Under the pieces are notes generated by a model, which worked only from the letters and a program-made list of their open reading frames with translations, did not search any database and was not told where the DNA came from. From Flavobacteriaceae bacterium (GTDB lineage: Bacteria > Bacteroidota > Bacteroidia > Flavobacteriales > Flavobacteriaceae): a DNA stretch of 20,162 bases. A program made the translations under genes and the position numbers. Below, in pieces: positions 7,699-15,479 of the stretch. Each line of letters begins with the position of its first letter. Positions within the stretch are counted from its first letter, which is position 1. Location of the stretch: the NCBI GenBank assembly GCA_018623655.1, contig JAAZVG010000008.1:1-20162 (forward strand). The letters are read 5' to 3'.

Positions 7699-8630
7699 TG
7701 CTTTTCTAGAATATAGTTTACTCGATCGTTTGAGAAAAAAACCTCAAGTACGTTTGATGGGCTATAGGAAAATTTCAAGGGCAATCTGGAGGGTAATGAG
7801 TCCAAGCTTTGACTGAAATCAAAATCCACTGTTACACCAAAGGCACCCGAATCAAGAGCCTTTAAGACATCCGCGGATGCCTTGCACACTACCTGTGCAT
7901 TAGAAGGAAATACCGCTAACCGCATCCCATTTTCGAATTCTGGTAAAAGAATCGGAACCTCATAAACCATTTCAGAAAATCGAACTACTTCTGCATTAAC
8001 CACAACCTGCTCTTGCTCAATACTCGAAAGTCCCAATTGCGAAAAATCGATTGCTAAGGGTTGATTTACCGATTCTGTAAGGTTATCTAGCTTTAAAGCC
8101 ACAGTATTAATCGATGAGATATCTTTCAGGATAGCCTCTGGAGCACTGATTTTAACACTATCAGGCTTCAAGATTAAATCGCCTTTCAGTATATAGTTTT
8201 GTTTAAATGATAACGAAATATTAGGAGAAACGGGGACCTTTTTTGAGGCAATTCTTGCTAAAGGAATTTTTAATTCTGCCGCGAAAATCTTTTCAATAGC
8301 AATCGCCTCACCAAAGTTTTTTTGAAGTTGACTTTCTACATCAGAGGGTATTAAGTAAAATTCATTATTTGATTCAATCATCGATTCAGTCGACAAGGAA
8401 TAAATCTTATTATAGGGTGAGTTGAATAGCAGTCTTAAACCCGTAGCCGTTACCCTAGTGTCTATTGAAAGAATCGAATCGCTAATTAACTGATAATCGT
8501 TTTTTGGTACTTCGAATCTTACCTTAACTGCTTTATTGACTGAGATGGGTTTAGCTAAATTTGTGAATTGCCATAACACTATGGATAGAGCTAGAAACAA
8601 AAAAAACCTCGGGTCAACCTTATACTTCAT
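7695..8630 (-). CDS. YbbR-like membrane-anchored protein (CdaR family)
   Basis: The 311-residue protein has one N-terminal membrane segment (about residues 9-27, FFLFLALSIVLWQFTNLA) and then an extracytoplasmic beta-rich part made of repeated YbbR-type units. It shows the weak, hydrophobic repeat pattern of this family rather than any catalytic motif. In Firmicutes the YbbR-domain protein CdaR regulates the diadenylate cyclase CdaA, but no cyclase gene is present here, so that role cannot be transferred. A next-door coaE and a two-component pair hint at a conserved operon, with translation coupled to coaE by an ATGA overlap. The ATG is chosen because the membrane anchor follows directly. A gap of 22 bases separates it from the glycosyltransferase stop. 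The family assignment is good; the function is unknown. Confidence 0.8.
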   Translation of the reverse strand: MKYKVDPRFFLFLALSIVLWQFTNLAKPISVNKAVKVRFEVPKNDYQLISDSILSIDTRVTATGLRLLFNSPYNKIYSLSTESMIESNNEFYLIPSDVESQLQKNFGEAIAIEKIFAAELKIPLARIASKKVPVSPNISLSFKQNYILKGDLILKPDSVKISAPEAILKDISSINTVALKLDNLTESVNQPLAIDFSQLGLSSIEQEQVVVNAEVVRFSEMVYEVPILLPEFENGMRLAVFPSNAQVVCKASADVLKALDSGAFGVTVDFDFSQSLDSLPSRLPLKFSYSPSNVLEVFFSNDRVNYILEKQ

Positions 8631-8652
8631 AAAGGAAAGTTACGCAATGTCT

Positions 8653-9693
8653 TTAAAAAAAGAATTCAGGAAGTTTCGTTTCAATAGATTCTTTGGGAAC
8701 TCCTAAGAGTTTTACCGTTGATCTCAAATAGCCATATGCATAAGCTGTGAATTGTATAAACACAAGTGGAACTGAGGCAATAGCGATCACAACAGAGCTA
8801 CTTCTATACCAAGTATTTATAAAAAATAGGATGAAGTAACTAATATAGAGTGATAACCCTAAAGAGATGCAATCTGCGAGAATAGGAAAAAAGTCTAAAA
8901 GAGGCCTTGTCAGGAGCAGGAGTCCTAATGACAGCCAACCAAGGGTAAAAATACTTGGCAACAAAAATAATTTCGATTGATACTTCGGATGTAAACGATT
9001 TAAAGCCACGCGAACAGACCCGAATTTATAAACCTGTTTTATAAAAGATTTTAAATTAATACGGCGTTCATGAAAGACCTCAACGCCTTCGATAAAACGC
9101 GTTTTGAAACCTAAATTCCAGGAACGAAACACAAATTCAGGATCTTCTCCTGGGTGTATATTACCAAATCCACCAGTAGCTTCAAAAAGGGCTTTCGAAA
9201 TTCCCATATTAAAACTTCTTGGCTGAAAACGCGCCAACCCCTTTTTGCTTCCTCTCACCCCTCCTGTTGACACAGGACTAGTCATCACGGCGTTTACCAC
9301 TTTTTGAAAAAAGCTAAATGAATGGTGAACAGAATCTGCACCCCCAAAGCAATCGATATAGGCATCTGAAAGACCTTGACGAACTCTCGACAAGTAGTGA
9401 ACCGGAAGAATGCAATCACTATCTAGAATCAAAAAATAATCACCCTTTGCTCTTGACATACCATAATTGCGACTATCACCAGGGCCGCTGTTTGGTTTAA
9501 AATAATAGCTAATCTGTAATTGGTCTGAAAAGCTTGCGCAAATTTGTCTACAATCTATTGATGAGCCATCTTCAACAACAACTACTTCAAAAGGATTTTT
9601 ATCATCCTGAAGTGTTAAACTGTGGAGTAGTCGATTAATCTCTTCAGGTCGATTAAAGACCGGTATAACGACAGAAAAGTAAAGTGGCTTCAT
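8653..9693 (-). CDS. Family 2 glycosyltransferase with C-terminal membrane segments
   Basis: This is a probable inverting sugar transferase acting at the inner membrane, for example in surface polysaccharide or glycolipid synthesis. The GT-A domain opens with SVVIPVFNRPEEINRLL (residues 7-23). It continues with the nucleotide-binding acid in VVVEDGSS (38-45), GPGDSRNYG (70-78), the metal-binding D91-S-D93 in LILDSDC, and the acceptor-side GEDPEF (182-187). Three hydrophobic segments follow at about 242-262, 268-292 and 300-322, so the C-terminus is membrane-embedded. The length is 346 residues. The ATG sits directly after the U-tract of the fabI terminator, and no later Met could start the protein without losing the catalytic core. 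It is the first gene of the block leading to ybbR, coaE and the two-component genes. Donor and acceptor cannot be read from the sequence. Confidence 0.9.
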   Translation of the reverse strand: MKPLYFSVVIPVFNRPEEINRLLHSLTLQDDKNPFEVVVVEDGSSIDCRQICASFSDQLQISYYFKPNSGPGDSRNYGMSRAKGDYFLILDSDCILPVHYLSRVRQGLSDAYIDCFGGADSVHHSFSFFQKVVNAVMTSPVSTGGVRGSKKGLARFQPRSFNMGISKALFEATGGFGNIHPGEDPEFVFRSWNLGFKTRFIEGVEVFHERRINLKSFIKQVYKFGSVRVALNRLHPKYQSKLFLLPSIFTLGWLSLGLLLLTRPLLDFFPILADCISLGLSLYISYFILFFINTWYRSSSVVIAIASVPLVFIQFTAYAYGYLRSTVKLLGVPKESIETKLPEFFF

Positions 9694-9714
9694 AAAAAAG
9701 CCCCTTAACGGGGC
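9694..9714 (-). terminator. Rho-independent terminator after fabI
   Basis: On the minus strand the perfect stem GCCCC/GGGGC (9714-9710 pairing with 9704-9700) encloses a five-base loop, GTTAA, and is followed by six T residues (9699-9694). The hairpin begins five bases after the fabI stop codon. All stem pairs are G-C, which is striking in this AT-rich sequence. The U-tract ends exactly where the ATG of the glycosyltransferase begins. Confidence 0.88.
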
Positions 9715-9719
9715 ATGTT

Positions 9720-10532
9720 TTATTCTGAAAAATGATCAACAATTTCTTGACTGACTCCAGTATTTGAAAATCCTCCGTCGTGAAAGAGATTCTGCATGGT
9801 TACTTTCCTTGTTAAATCGGAAAACAAAGTAACGGTATAATTAGCACAATCAGTAGCTGAGGCATTGCCTAATGGGGACATTTTTTCTGCAAAGCTTAGA
9901 AAAGCATTAAAACCTTTTACTCCTTTACCCGCAGTTGTAATTGTTGGAGACTGAGAAATCGTATTTACTCTAACATTTTTCTCTTTACCAAAAAAATATC
10001 CGAAACTTCTTGCCACAGACTCTAGATAAGCCTTATTGTCAGCCATATCATTGTAGTCTGGGAAAGTACGTTGGGCAGCCATATAAGTCAATGCAACAAC
10101 ACTACCCCACTCATTCATTGCGTCATTTTTATAAAGCGATTGAAGTAATTTATGAAAAGAAAGAGCCGAAACATCCCAACCCTTTGCTGTAAAATCATAG
10201 TTTTCGTCAGTATAGTGTCTTCCTTTTCTTACGTTTACTGACATACCAATCGAATGCAGTACAAAATCAAGTTTGCCACCTAAATGAGCCGTAGCCTCGC
10301 TTATTAATTGGTTTAGGTCATCACTAGAAGTTGCGTCGGCAGCGATCACTTTTGATCCTGTTTTTTCAGCCAAAGCATTTAACTGACCCATTCTAAGTGC
10401 AATCGGCGCATTCGTAAGTATAAATGACCCTCCTTCTTCATGGACTTTTTCTGCCGTCTTCCAGGCAATTGAATTTTCATCAAGGGCACCGAAGATAATA
10501 CCTCGTTTTCCTTTAAGTAAATTATAGCTCAT
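9720..10532 (-). CDS. fabI: Enoyl-[acyl-carrier-protein] reductase (NADH) FabI
   Basis: FabI reduces the trans-2-enoyl group on acyl carrier protein, the last step of each fatty acid elongation cycle. The 270-residue short-chain reductase opens with GKRGIIFGALDENSIAW (the nucleotide-binding loop, about 8-24). It carries the FabI-specific Y-x6-K active site as Y160 and K167 in YNDMADNK, and the second conserved tyrosine ten residues earlier, Y150. HSIGMS (93-98) and SQSPTITTAGKG match the substrate-binding loop region, with the ADNKAYLES variant typical of Bacteroidota. The gene has its own promoter, overlapping the end of recN, and a strong terminator, so it is probably a single-gene transcript despite its tight neighbours. 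It is the family targeted by triclosan-type inhibitors. Confidence 0.96.
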   Translation of the reverse strand: MSYNLLKGKRGIIFGALDENSIAWKTAEKVHEEGGSFILTNAPIALRMGQLNALAEKTGSKVIAADATSSDDLNQLISEATAHLGGKLDFVLHSIGMSVNVRKGRHYTDENYDFTAKGWDVSALSFHKLLQSLYKNDAMNEWGSVVALTYMAAQRTFPDYNDMADNKAYLESVARSFGYFFGKEKNVRVNTISQSPTITTAGKGVKGFNAFLSFAEKMSPLGNASATDCANYTVTLFSDLTRKVTMQNLFHDGGFSNTGVSQEIVDHFSE

Positions 10533-10555
10533 ATCGATTGAAACATTATTTGGAA

Positions 10556-10563
10556 CAAATATA
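10556..10563 (-). promoter_or_regulatory. Probable -7 promoter element (TATATTTG) for fabI
   Basis: On the minus strand these bases read TATATTTG, an exact TAnnTTTG match, ending 23 bases before the fabI ATG. It lies in the 43-base gap after recN, so the upstream part of the promoter would fall inside the recN coding end. No clear -33 TTG is seen. Together with the terminator downstream of fabI it suggests an independent fabI transcript. Confidence 0.5.
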
Positions 10564-10575
10564 GCAAGTTCATTA

Positions 10576-12228
10576 CTATGACCGAGAAAGAAGACTTCTT
10601 GCGTGATTAATTGCTGTATCAGACGGATTTAATCCCTCTAACATTGAAGCAATTTCAAATTCTCTTTGTCTCTTAGTGAGTTTTAGCATATGGGTGCGAG
10701 TCGACTCACTATCTTCAGTCTTATCGATTTTAAAGTGGGTCATTCCTTTTGATGCTACCTGAGGCAAATGACTAATGACTATCAGCTGGCTATTTGATCC
10801 CATTGCTTCAAAGAGTTGGGCCATCTTATCTGCTATCTCTCCCGATACACCTGCATCAATTTCATCAAAAATCTGAATCGGTAAAGTTCCTTTTCTACTC
10901 TTTACATATTCAATGGCCAATGCGAGTCTAGATAATTCACCGCCTGAGATCGAATTCTTTAAGACACTAAAGGCTCCTCCTTTATTTGCCTTAAACATCA
11001 TATCAATCTCGAAGCTACCGCTTGAAGACATTTCAGTCGGATTAAAATTAAATTGAACTTCAGCTGAAGGCATTCCTAATTTGCGCAAGACAGTCTTTAA
11101 TTCACTTGATAGCTCATCGGCTCCTGATTGTCTTAGAGCATGAAGTTCAGTGGCTATAGCGTTTAATTCGCCTTCGAATTGACTTAGCTTGGTTTCCAGA
11201 GATGCTATTTGATCAGAAGGAGATTCCGTTTCTGTAAGTTTTTGATTTAACTCAAGATATACCTCTTTTAATTTAGTGATTGATGCGACTTTGTGTTTTT
11301 GTTGCAAACGATAAAGGTCATTAATTCGTACTTCAAGTTCTTCTAAACGAGTAGGGTCAGGAACCAGCTGTTCTAGAGAACTTTCAATTTCGCTATCTAT
11401 ATCCCGCAATTCTAAAGAAACGCTGGTTATACGTTCATCGAGACTTCTGAATTTCGGGTTACGCCGACTTAGATCAGAAAGCGTACGCTGTACCTGATTC
11501 AATAAAGTCAAAATCCCTAACTGCTCATCCTGAAGGGTCCCCAATGATTGAGAAAGTTGTAATCGAATCGTATCGATTTCTGAAAGTGTATTATACTCTG
11601 ATTCTAAAGCATTAAGATCAACTAAATGAACTTGAGCCGATGTCAATTCCTCAATTAAAAATTGATGATAATCCCAGTCTTTTTCAATTACCTCTTTCTG
11701 TGCAATTAACTGGTCGTAGATCTTTTGTGCAGCGCGATACTCTTTGTATTTGTTTTTAAAAATTCTAAATAGGTCTGTACTATTCGAGAATTCATCCAGC
11801 AATTTAATCTGCTGAGAATTTATCAATATTGCTTGTGATTCGTGCTGGGAGTGGATGATAATTAAATGGTCGGTTAATTGTTTTAATGTGTTCTGGGTTA
11901 CTGGAGAATCATTGATAAAGAGGCGAGATTTACCATTTGGTGAAAGTTCTCTTCTGATTATGGTAATTGGTTCATAATCAAAGTCGTTCTCTTCAAACCA
12001 GAGAAGATGATTTTCACTCACTTTTAATTCTACCTCAAGGACACATTTATCGTCTTTATTGAATAAAATACTGTGGTCGGCCCGAGCACCCAAGGCTAAT
12101 TGGATTGCACCTAATAATATAGATTTACCAGAACCAGTTTCACCAGTAATCACTATAAAACCATTAGGAAATTCCAATTCTATTTCCTGAATTAATGCGT
12201 AGTTCTTTATGTAAATTTTTTGAATCAA
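10576..12228 (-). CDS. recN: DNA repair protein RecN
   Basis: RecN is an SMC-like ATPase that acts early in double-strand break repair, bringing DNA ends or sister chromosomes together. The 550 residues have the expected plan. The N-terminal ATPase half has the Walker A motif GETGSGKS (29-36) and HSQHE (126-130). A long charged coiled-coil region follows (about 150-385). The C-terminal half has the ABC signature SISGGELSRLALAIE (426-440), Walker B IQIFDEIDAG with D455/E456, and the SHLPQVA switch (486-492). The start is TTG (12226-12228): the first residues MIQKIYIKNYALI line up in register with the usual RecN opening, and no ATG exists nearby. A gap of 51 bases separates it from porD. It closes the bamD-rpoZ-coaBC-porD series. 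Confidence 0.95.
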   Translation of the reverse strand: MIQKIYIKNYALIQEIELEFPNGFIVITGETGSGKSILLGAIQLALGARADHSILFNKDDKCVLEVELKVSENHLLWFEENDFDYEPITIIRRELSPNGKSRLFINDSPVTQNTLKQLTDHLIIIHSQHESQAILINSQQIKLLDEFSNSTDLFRIFKNKYKEYRAAQKIYDQLIAQKEVIEKDWDYHQFLIEELTSAQVHLVDLNALESEYNTLSEIDTIRLQLSQSLGTLQDEQLGILTLLNQVQRTLSDLSRRNPKFRSLDERITSVSLELRDIDSEIESSLEQLVPDPTRLEELEVRINDLYRLQQKHKVASITKLKEVYLELNQKLTETESPSDQIASLETKLSQFEGELNAIATELHALRQSGADELSSELKTVLRKLGMPSAEVQFNFNPTEMSSSGSFEIDMMFKANKGGAFSVLKNSISGGELSRLALAIEYVKSRKGTLPIQIFDEIDAGVSGEIADKMAQLFEAMGSNSQLIVISHLPQVASKGMTHFKIDKTEDSESTRTHMLKLTKRQREFEIASMLEGLNPSDTAINHARSLLSRS

Positions 12229-12279
12229 AATAGCAAAATTCTTATCTAATATAGCTAGTTTCGATGCACAATAACAGCA

Positions 12280-13089
12280 CTACTCATCTGAACTTATGAA
12301 TCCTTCAAATTCAATCTTTTTAGATTCATTTATTCGTCTGTAGACAAGGAGGTTTTTCAGTGATTTATTCATTCCAAAAAACACACTAATCATCTCATTA
12401 ATCATCGATTTTGACTCAATATTAGACTCATATTGCTTATCTAGACCCATTCGATGAAATTGGTACCACCACTGTCTTAAAATCTTACCGTTTGGTGAAA
12501 GCATTTCGTACGTCAAGCGATACTTCGTTGTCCCGGATCGTCGCATTTCCCATCCCTTAGCCCCAAGAGTCTGTGCTCTAGCAATTAAATCATTAGCGTT
12601 TTGATAAAAAGAAGAACCGCCGTACAATTCAAAACTATCTCCTTCATAACCAAGAGCCAAATAGGTAAAAAAGGCAAAATTGGTCAATAAGTTTGATGTT
12701 AACTGATTCTCATTGTAAATCAGCGGACGATTAGCCTGATAATTAAAAGTGATGTCAGTCTCTATTAGCTTGAATAGAAGAGTTTTGTAGGTAGTATTGT
12801 AGACAGGTCTAAATGCCTCTACCATTAGAACTGCACGAAATTGCTCATCCTTTTGTTCTAAAATCGATAAGTAGTACCTGACATCTAGCTTAGCATTTTC
12901 AACTCTTATTTGTCCTCCCCATTTTTTTTGAGATATAAATCGTTCTAAATCTAATTTTAAACGATTTTGAATGGTTGAGACATAGTTAGAATTACTTCTA
13001 TTAGAAATTACGACGGTTGGGCGAATCTCCTGAGCAATGGAGCCAATAGTAGTTGTGAAAAACACGAAGAGAATAACTAATAACCTCAT
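12280..13089 (-). CDS. porD: Type IX secretion system protein PorD (DUF4835 family)
   Basis: This Bacteroidota-specific periplasmic protein belongs to the DUF4835 family, whose Porphyromonas gingivalis member PorD is linked to type IX secretion. The N-terminus is a signal peptide (MRLLVILFVF then a polar GSIAQ end, with likely cleavage after residue 19). The mature part includes the family-like IRPTVVISN, NRLKLDLERFI, KKWGG and GYEGDSFELYGGS segments. I chose the ATG at 13087-13089, which makes the usual 4-base ATGA overlap with the coaBC stop and puts the hydrophobic signal right at the start. An alternative start nine codons upstream at 13116 would place extra residues before the signal and overlap coaBC by 31 bases. 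The family call rests on recognition of segment pattern and gene order, not on catalytic residues. Confidence 0.85.
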   Translation of the reverse strand: MRLLVILFVFFTTTIGSIAQEIRPTVVISNRSNSNYVSTIQNRLKLDLERFISQKKWGGQIRVENAKLDVRYYLSILEQKDEQFRAVLMVEAFRPVYNTTYKTLLFKLIETDITFNYQANRPLIYNENQLTSNLLTNFAFFTYLALGYEGDSFELYGGSSFYQNANDLIARAQTLGAKGWEMRRSGTTKYRLTYEMLSPNGKILRQWWYQFHRMGLDKQYESNIESKSMINEMISVFFGMNKSLKNLLVYRRINESKKIEFEGFISSDE

Positions 13090-14291
13090 AAAACCGAATC
13101 TATAATTGCCTGCCAAAATTGCGAAGCGACTGTCGACTTATCGGCTAATGGTATGACTACCTCCTTCGAATTTTTAAAGAAGAGCGTCAGTTGATTAGTG
13201 GAGGTCCCAAAGCCGGCACCTTTTACTTCCAAAGAGTTTAGAGCGATAGCATCTAGATTTTTCTTTACCAATTTTGATTTCGCACTTTCAACGCCCTTAT
13301 CAGACTCTAACGCGAAACCGATTAAAACCTGGTTTTCTAATTTTACCCTACCTACTGAAGCTAAAATGTCTTCGGTTTTTTTCAATTCGAAACTTAATGA
13401 TTCTTTTCCTTTCTTAATCTTATGTTCAGCCACTTCAAAAGGTGTGAAATCAGCTACTGCTGCTGTAGAAACAAAGCAATCAGTAGATGGAAAATATTTG
13501 TGAACCTCAGCGCTCATCTCAGAGGCACTTCCAACTTCTACACGAAGAATTCCTGGCGGTAGGTCTATCGGATTGACAGGCCCGGTAACTAAAATTACCT
13601 CGGCTCCTAGTTCAAAAGCTTTTAAGGCAATTTGATATCCCATGGTACCTGTAGATCGATTGCTAAGAAATCGAATTGGATCAATTGATTCTCTAGTAGG
13701 TCCAGCAGAAACTAAAATTTTTTTTCGATTTAGAGGTAAAGATTCACGAATGGTATTTTCGATAAATGCAATGATCTCTTCTGGTTCTGCCATCCGACCT
13801 TCGCCTTCTAATCCACTAGCCAAAAATCCGGAATTAACCGGTATGATGTGAACACCATTTCCTCTCAAGGTGTCTAGAGTTGATGATGTTGTTGGGTGGC
13901 TATACATGTCTAAATCCATCGCAGGGGCAACATATGTAGGGGATGGACACGAAAGATAGGTAGCGAGCAAAAGATTATCACAAGTACCCTGTGCCATCTT
14001 AGATAAAGTTGATGCAGTAGCTGGTGCAATCACCATTAAATCTGCCCATTTACCCAATTCGACGTGGTTGTTCCAGGTTAGGGTTCCCTTTTCTTCATTA
14101 ATGAAATCAAAATAAGCAGGATGGTTACTTAAGGTAGACAAGGTAAGCGGAGTAACAAAATCCTTAGAAGCGGGGGTCATTACAACCTTTACTTCTGCAC
14201 CTGACTTAATAAATAAACGCACCAAATTGGCTGTTTTGTAAGCAGCAATACCACCACAAACACCCAGTAAGATGCGCTTACCTGAAAGCAT
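13086..14291 (-). CDS. coaBC: Bifunctional phosphopantothenoylcysteine decarboxylase / phosphopantothenate-cysteine ligase
   Basis: CoaBC makes 4'-phosphopantetheine for coenzyme A. The ligase half (CoaB, about residues 188-401) joins cysteine to phosphopantothenate and the flavin-dependent half (CoaC, about 1-180) decarboxylates the product. CoaC is recognised by KRILLGVCGGIAAYKTANL (5-23), the catalytic H76 in NHVELGKWADLMVIAPATA, and the flavin-proximal PAMDLDMY (123-130). CoaB shows LVSAGPTRESIDPIRFLSN (193-211), STGTMG and the KKTEDIL segment. By residue number and motif context, the asparagine and cysteine essential in the E. coli enzyme (N125, C158) correspond here to D126 and S159. 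I recall these as a Bacteroidota-typical variant. The gene overlaps porD as ATGA and follows rpoZ by 11 bases. Confidence 0.95.
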   Translation of the reverse strand: MLSGKRILLGVCGGIAAYKTANLVRLFIKSGAEVKVVMTPASKDFVTPLTLSTLSNHPAYFDFINEEKGTLTWNNHVELGKWADLMVIAPATASTLSKMAQGTCDNLLLATYLSCPSPTYVAPAMDLDMYSHPTTSSTLDTLRGNGVHIIPVNSGFLASGLEGEGRMAEPEEIIAFIENTIRESLPLNRKKILVSAGPTRESIDPIRFLSNRSTGTMGYQIALKAFELGAEVILVTGPVNPIDLPPGILRVEVGSASEMSAEVHKYFPSTDCFVSTAAVADFTPFEVAEHKIKKGKESLSFELKKTEDILASVGRVKLENQVLIGFALESDKGVESAKSKLVKKNLDAIALNSLEVKGAGFGTSTNQLTLFFKNSKEVVIPLADKSTVASQFWQAIIDSVL

Positions 14292-14302
14292 AAGCCTAAT
14301 TA

Positions 14303-14629
14303 TTAAGCTTCTGTTTTTGTATTTCTAAAGTAAATACGCTCGTTTAACCATTCCTCAATTGCAATCGCATGAGGTTTAGGAAGTTTTTCATAGAACTTTG
14401 ATACCTCAATCTGTTCTTTATTTTCAAAAACTTCTTCTAAACTGTCAGTGTAGGTTGCAAACTCTTCTAGTTTCTCTAAAAGCTCTTTTTTGATTTCAGA
14501 GTTGATTTGAATCGAACGTTTAGCAACAACAGAAATAGCTTCGTAAATATTGCCTGTTTGTTGGTCTACCACATTTTTATTCAATGTTTTGGTAGTAGGT
14601 GATGCTTTAGTTTCTTTAAGATTTGCCAT
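14303..14629 (-). CDS. rpoZ: DNA-directed RNA polymerase omega subunit
   Basis: Omega assists folding and assembly of RNA polymerase by wrapping the C-terminal part of beta prime. The 108-residue protein shows the Bacteroidota form: a polar N-terminal tail, then NIYEAISVVAKRSIQINSEIKKEL (split here as about residues 27-38 and 39-50), which carries the helix matching the conserved omega core. A segment rich in acidic residues follows, and then KPHAIAIEEWLNERIYFRN near the C-terminus. The sequence is much diverged from E. coli omega, so recognition relies on this core and on its place between bamD and coaBC. The gaps are only five bases (from bamD) and eleven (to coaBC), with no promoter between. 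Confidence 0.85.
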   Translation of the reverse strand: MANLKETKASPTTKTLNKNVVDQQTGNIYEAISVVAKRSIQINSEIKKELLEKLEEFATYTDSLEEVFENKEQIEVSKFYEKLPKPHAIAIEEWLNERIYFRNTKTEA

Positions 14630-14634
14630 AGTAA

Positions 14635-15453
14635 TTAAGATGACGTTAGTGATATTAGAGACTCATCGATTTGTTCTTTATAAGCTTCAGCCTCTTTTAT
14701 GAATTTTGAATTTGGATAGTTTCTTTTGAATTCGTTATAATATTTCAATGCCTCTTTGTAGCGTTGATCCATCTTTTGAAATGTAGAGTTTTGGGCAAGT
14801 ATGATTGCCGATTTAAGACGAACGAAATAAGCCTCTTCTCTAAAAATCGAACCTGGATTTTCTAGAATGAAATTATTCAATGACGTAATTGCCGAAAATA
14901 AAACAGGGAGATTGAATTCACCAAGCTTGTCGTATTGCTTTGCAATTTCAAACGCCTTCTGTTGCTTTTTAATATTTAACTCCTGAACCATTTCATTAGC
15001 AGAAGCAAAATATTCAGAATTTGGATAATCGTTAATAAAGGACTGTAATTTTATCAAGGCTGTATCCGTATCAGTTTGATCTAGACTATACTTTGGACTC
15101 ATTTTAAAATAACTGGCTGCCTCTAGAAAACTAGCCTCCTCTCTTTTATCACTATTAGGATACGACTTGATAAATCGCTCAAACTGATAACTAGATAGAT
15201 AGAATGATCCCGTTAGATATTGAGCATTCGCGAAGAAAAAACTCAAACGTTCCCCTTGAGGTCGTCCTGCGTATTTTGGCGCAATCACTTCAAAAAGACG
15301 CTTCGCCTTAACATACTCTCCTTCTTCATAAAAGGTATTTGCTAAGTCGTACATTTCTTTAACATCATTTTTGCGTAGCACCTTTTGATACTCACTACAA
15401 GAGCTAAAGAGCACGAAAGAAATTAAAGTATAAAGTATTAGACGTGCATTCAT
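14635..15453 (-). CDS. bamD: Outer membrane protein assembly factor BamD (lipoprotein)
   Basis: BamD is the TPR lipoprotein of the BAM complex, which folds beta-barrel proteins into the outer membrane. From the ATG at 15451-15453 the 272-residue product begins with a lipoprotein signal, MNARLILYTLISFVLFSSC, with C19 as the likely lipidated residue, and then SEYQKVLRKNDV. Several TPR-like repeats follow: DLANTFYEEGEYVKAKRLFE, then segments built on YPNSDKREEA, YPNSEYFASA and YPNSKFIKEA. The GTG at 15481-15483 would give a start ten codons longer that overlaps the dapA stop as GTGA. I prefer the ATG because it puts the charged signal end at the front and lies five bases after an exact TAnnTTTG box. 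Both starts still lead to the same lipobox. Confidence 0.88.
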   Translation of the reverse strand: MNARLILYTLISFVLFSSCSEYQKVLRKNDVKEMYDLANTFYEEGEYVKAKRLFEVIAPKYAGRPQGERLSFFFANAQYLTGSFYLSSYQFERFIKSYPNSDKREEASFLEAASYFKMSPKYSLDQTDTDTALIKLQSFINDYPNSEYFASANEMVQELNIKKQQKAFEIAKQYDKLGEFNLPVLFSAITSLNNFILENPGSIFREEAYFVRLKSAIILAQNSTFQKMDQRYKEALKYYNEFKRNYPNSKFIKEAEAYKEQIDESLISLTSS

Positions 15454-15458
15454 GGGGG

Positions 15459-15466
15459 CAAAAGTA
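15459..15466 (-). promoter_or_regulatory. Possible -7 promoter element (TACTTTTG) directly upstream of bamD
   Basis: On the minus strand the bases read TACTTTTG, an exact TAnnTTTG match, with only five bases before the chosen bamD ATG. A TTTG lies 16 bases further upstream, close to the -33 spacing described for Flavobacterium, and overlaps the end of dapA. If active, transcription would start at or next to the ATG, giving a leaderless bamD message for the bamD-rpoZ-coaBC-porD-recN series. Confidence 0.4.
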
Positions 15467-15479
15467 ATCTTTTTTAAGA

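Noticed and set aside
7695..8630. Assigning the YbbR-like protein as CdaR, regulator of a diadenylate cyclase
   Set aside because: No CdaA cyclase is encoded nearby, and the Firmicutes function cannot be assumed for a Bacteroidota protein with this weak repeat pattern.
8631..8652. TAACTTTC just upstream of the ybbR-like ATG as a promoter box
   Set aside because: It lacks the final G of TAnnTTTG, and no TTG is suitably spaced upstream. The gene follows the glycosyltransferase by 22 bases and is more simply explained by co-transcription.
13198..13503. Open frame of 101 codons on the + strand inside coaBC
   Set aside because: It is antisense to the conserved CoaB domain, has no family resemblance, and reflects codon composition of the real gene. 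The shorter frames at 13642-13851, 16769-17041, 6516-6707, 10010-10192 and 9318-9500 are rejected for the same reason.
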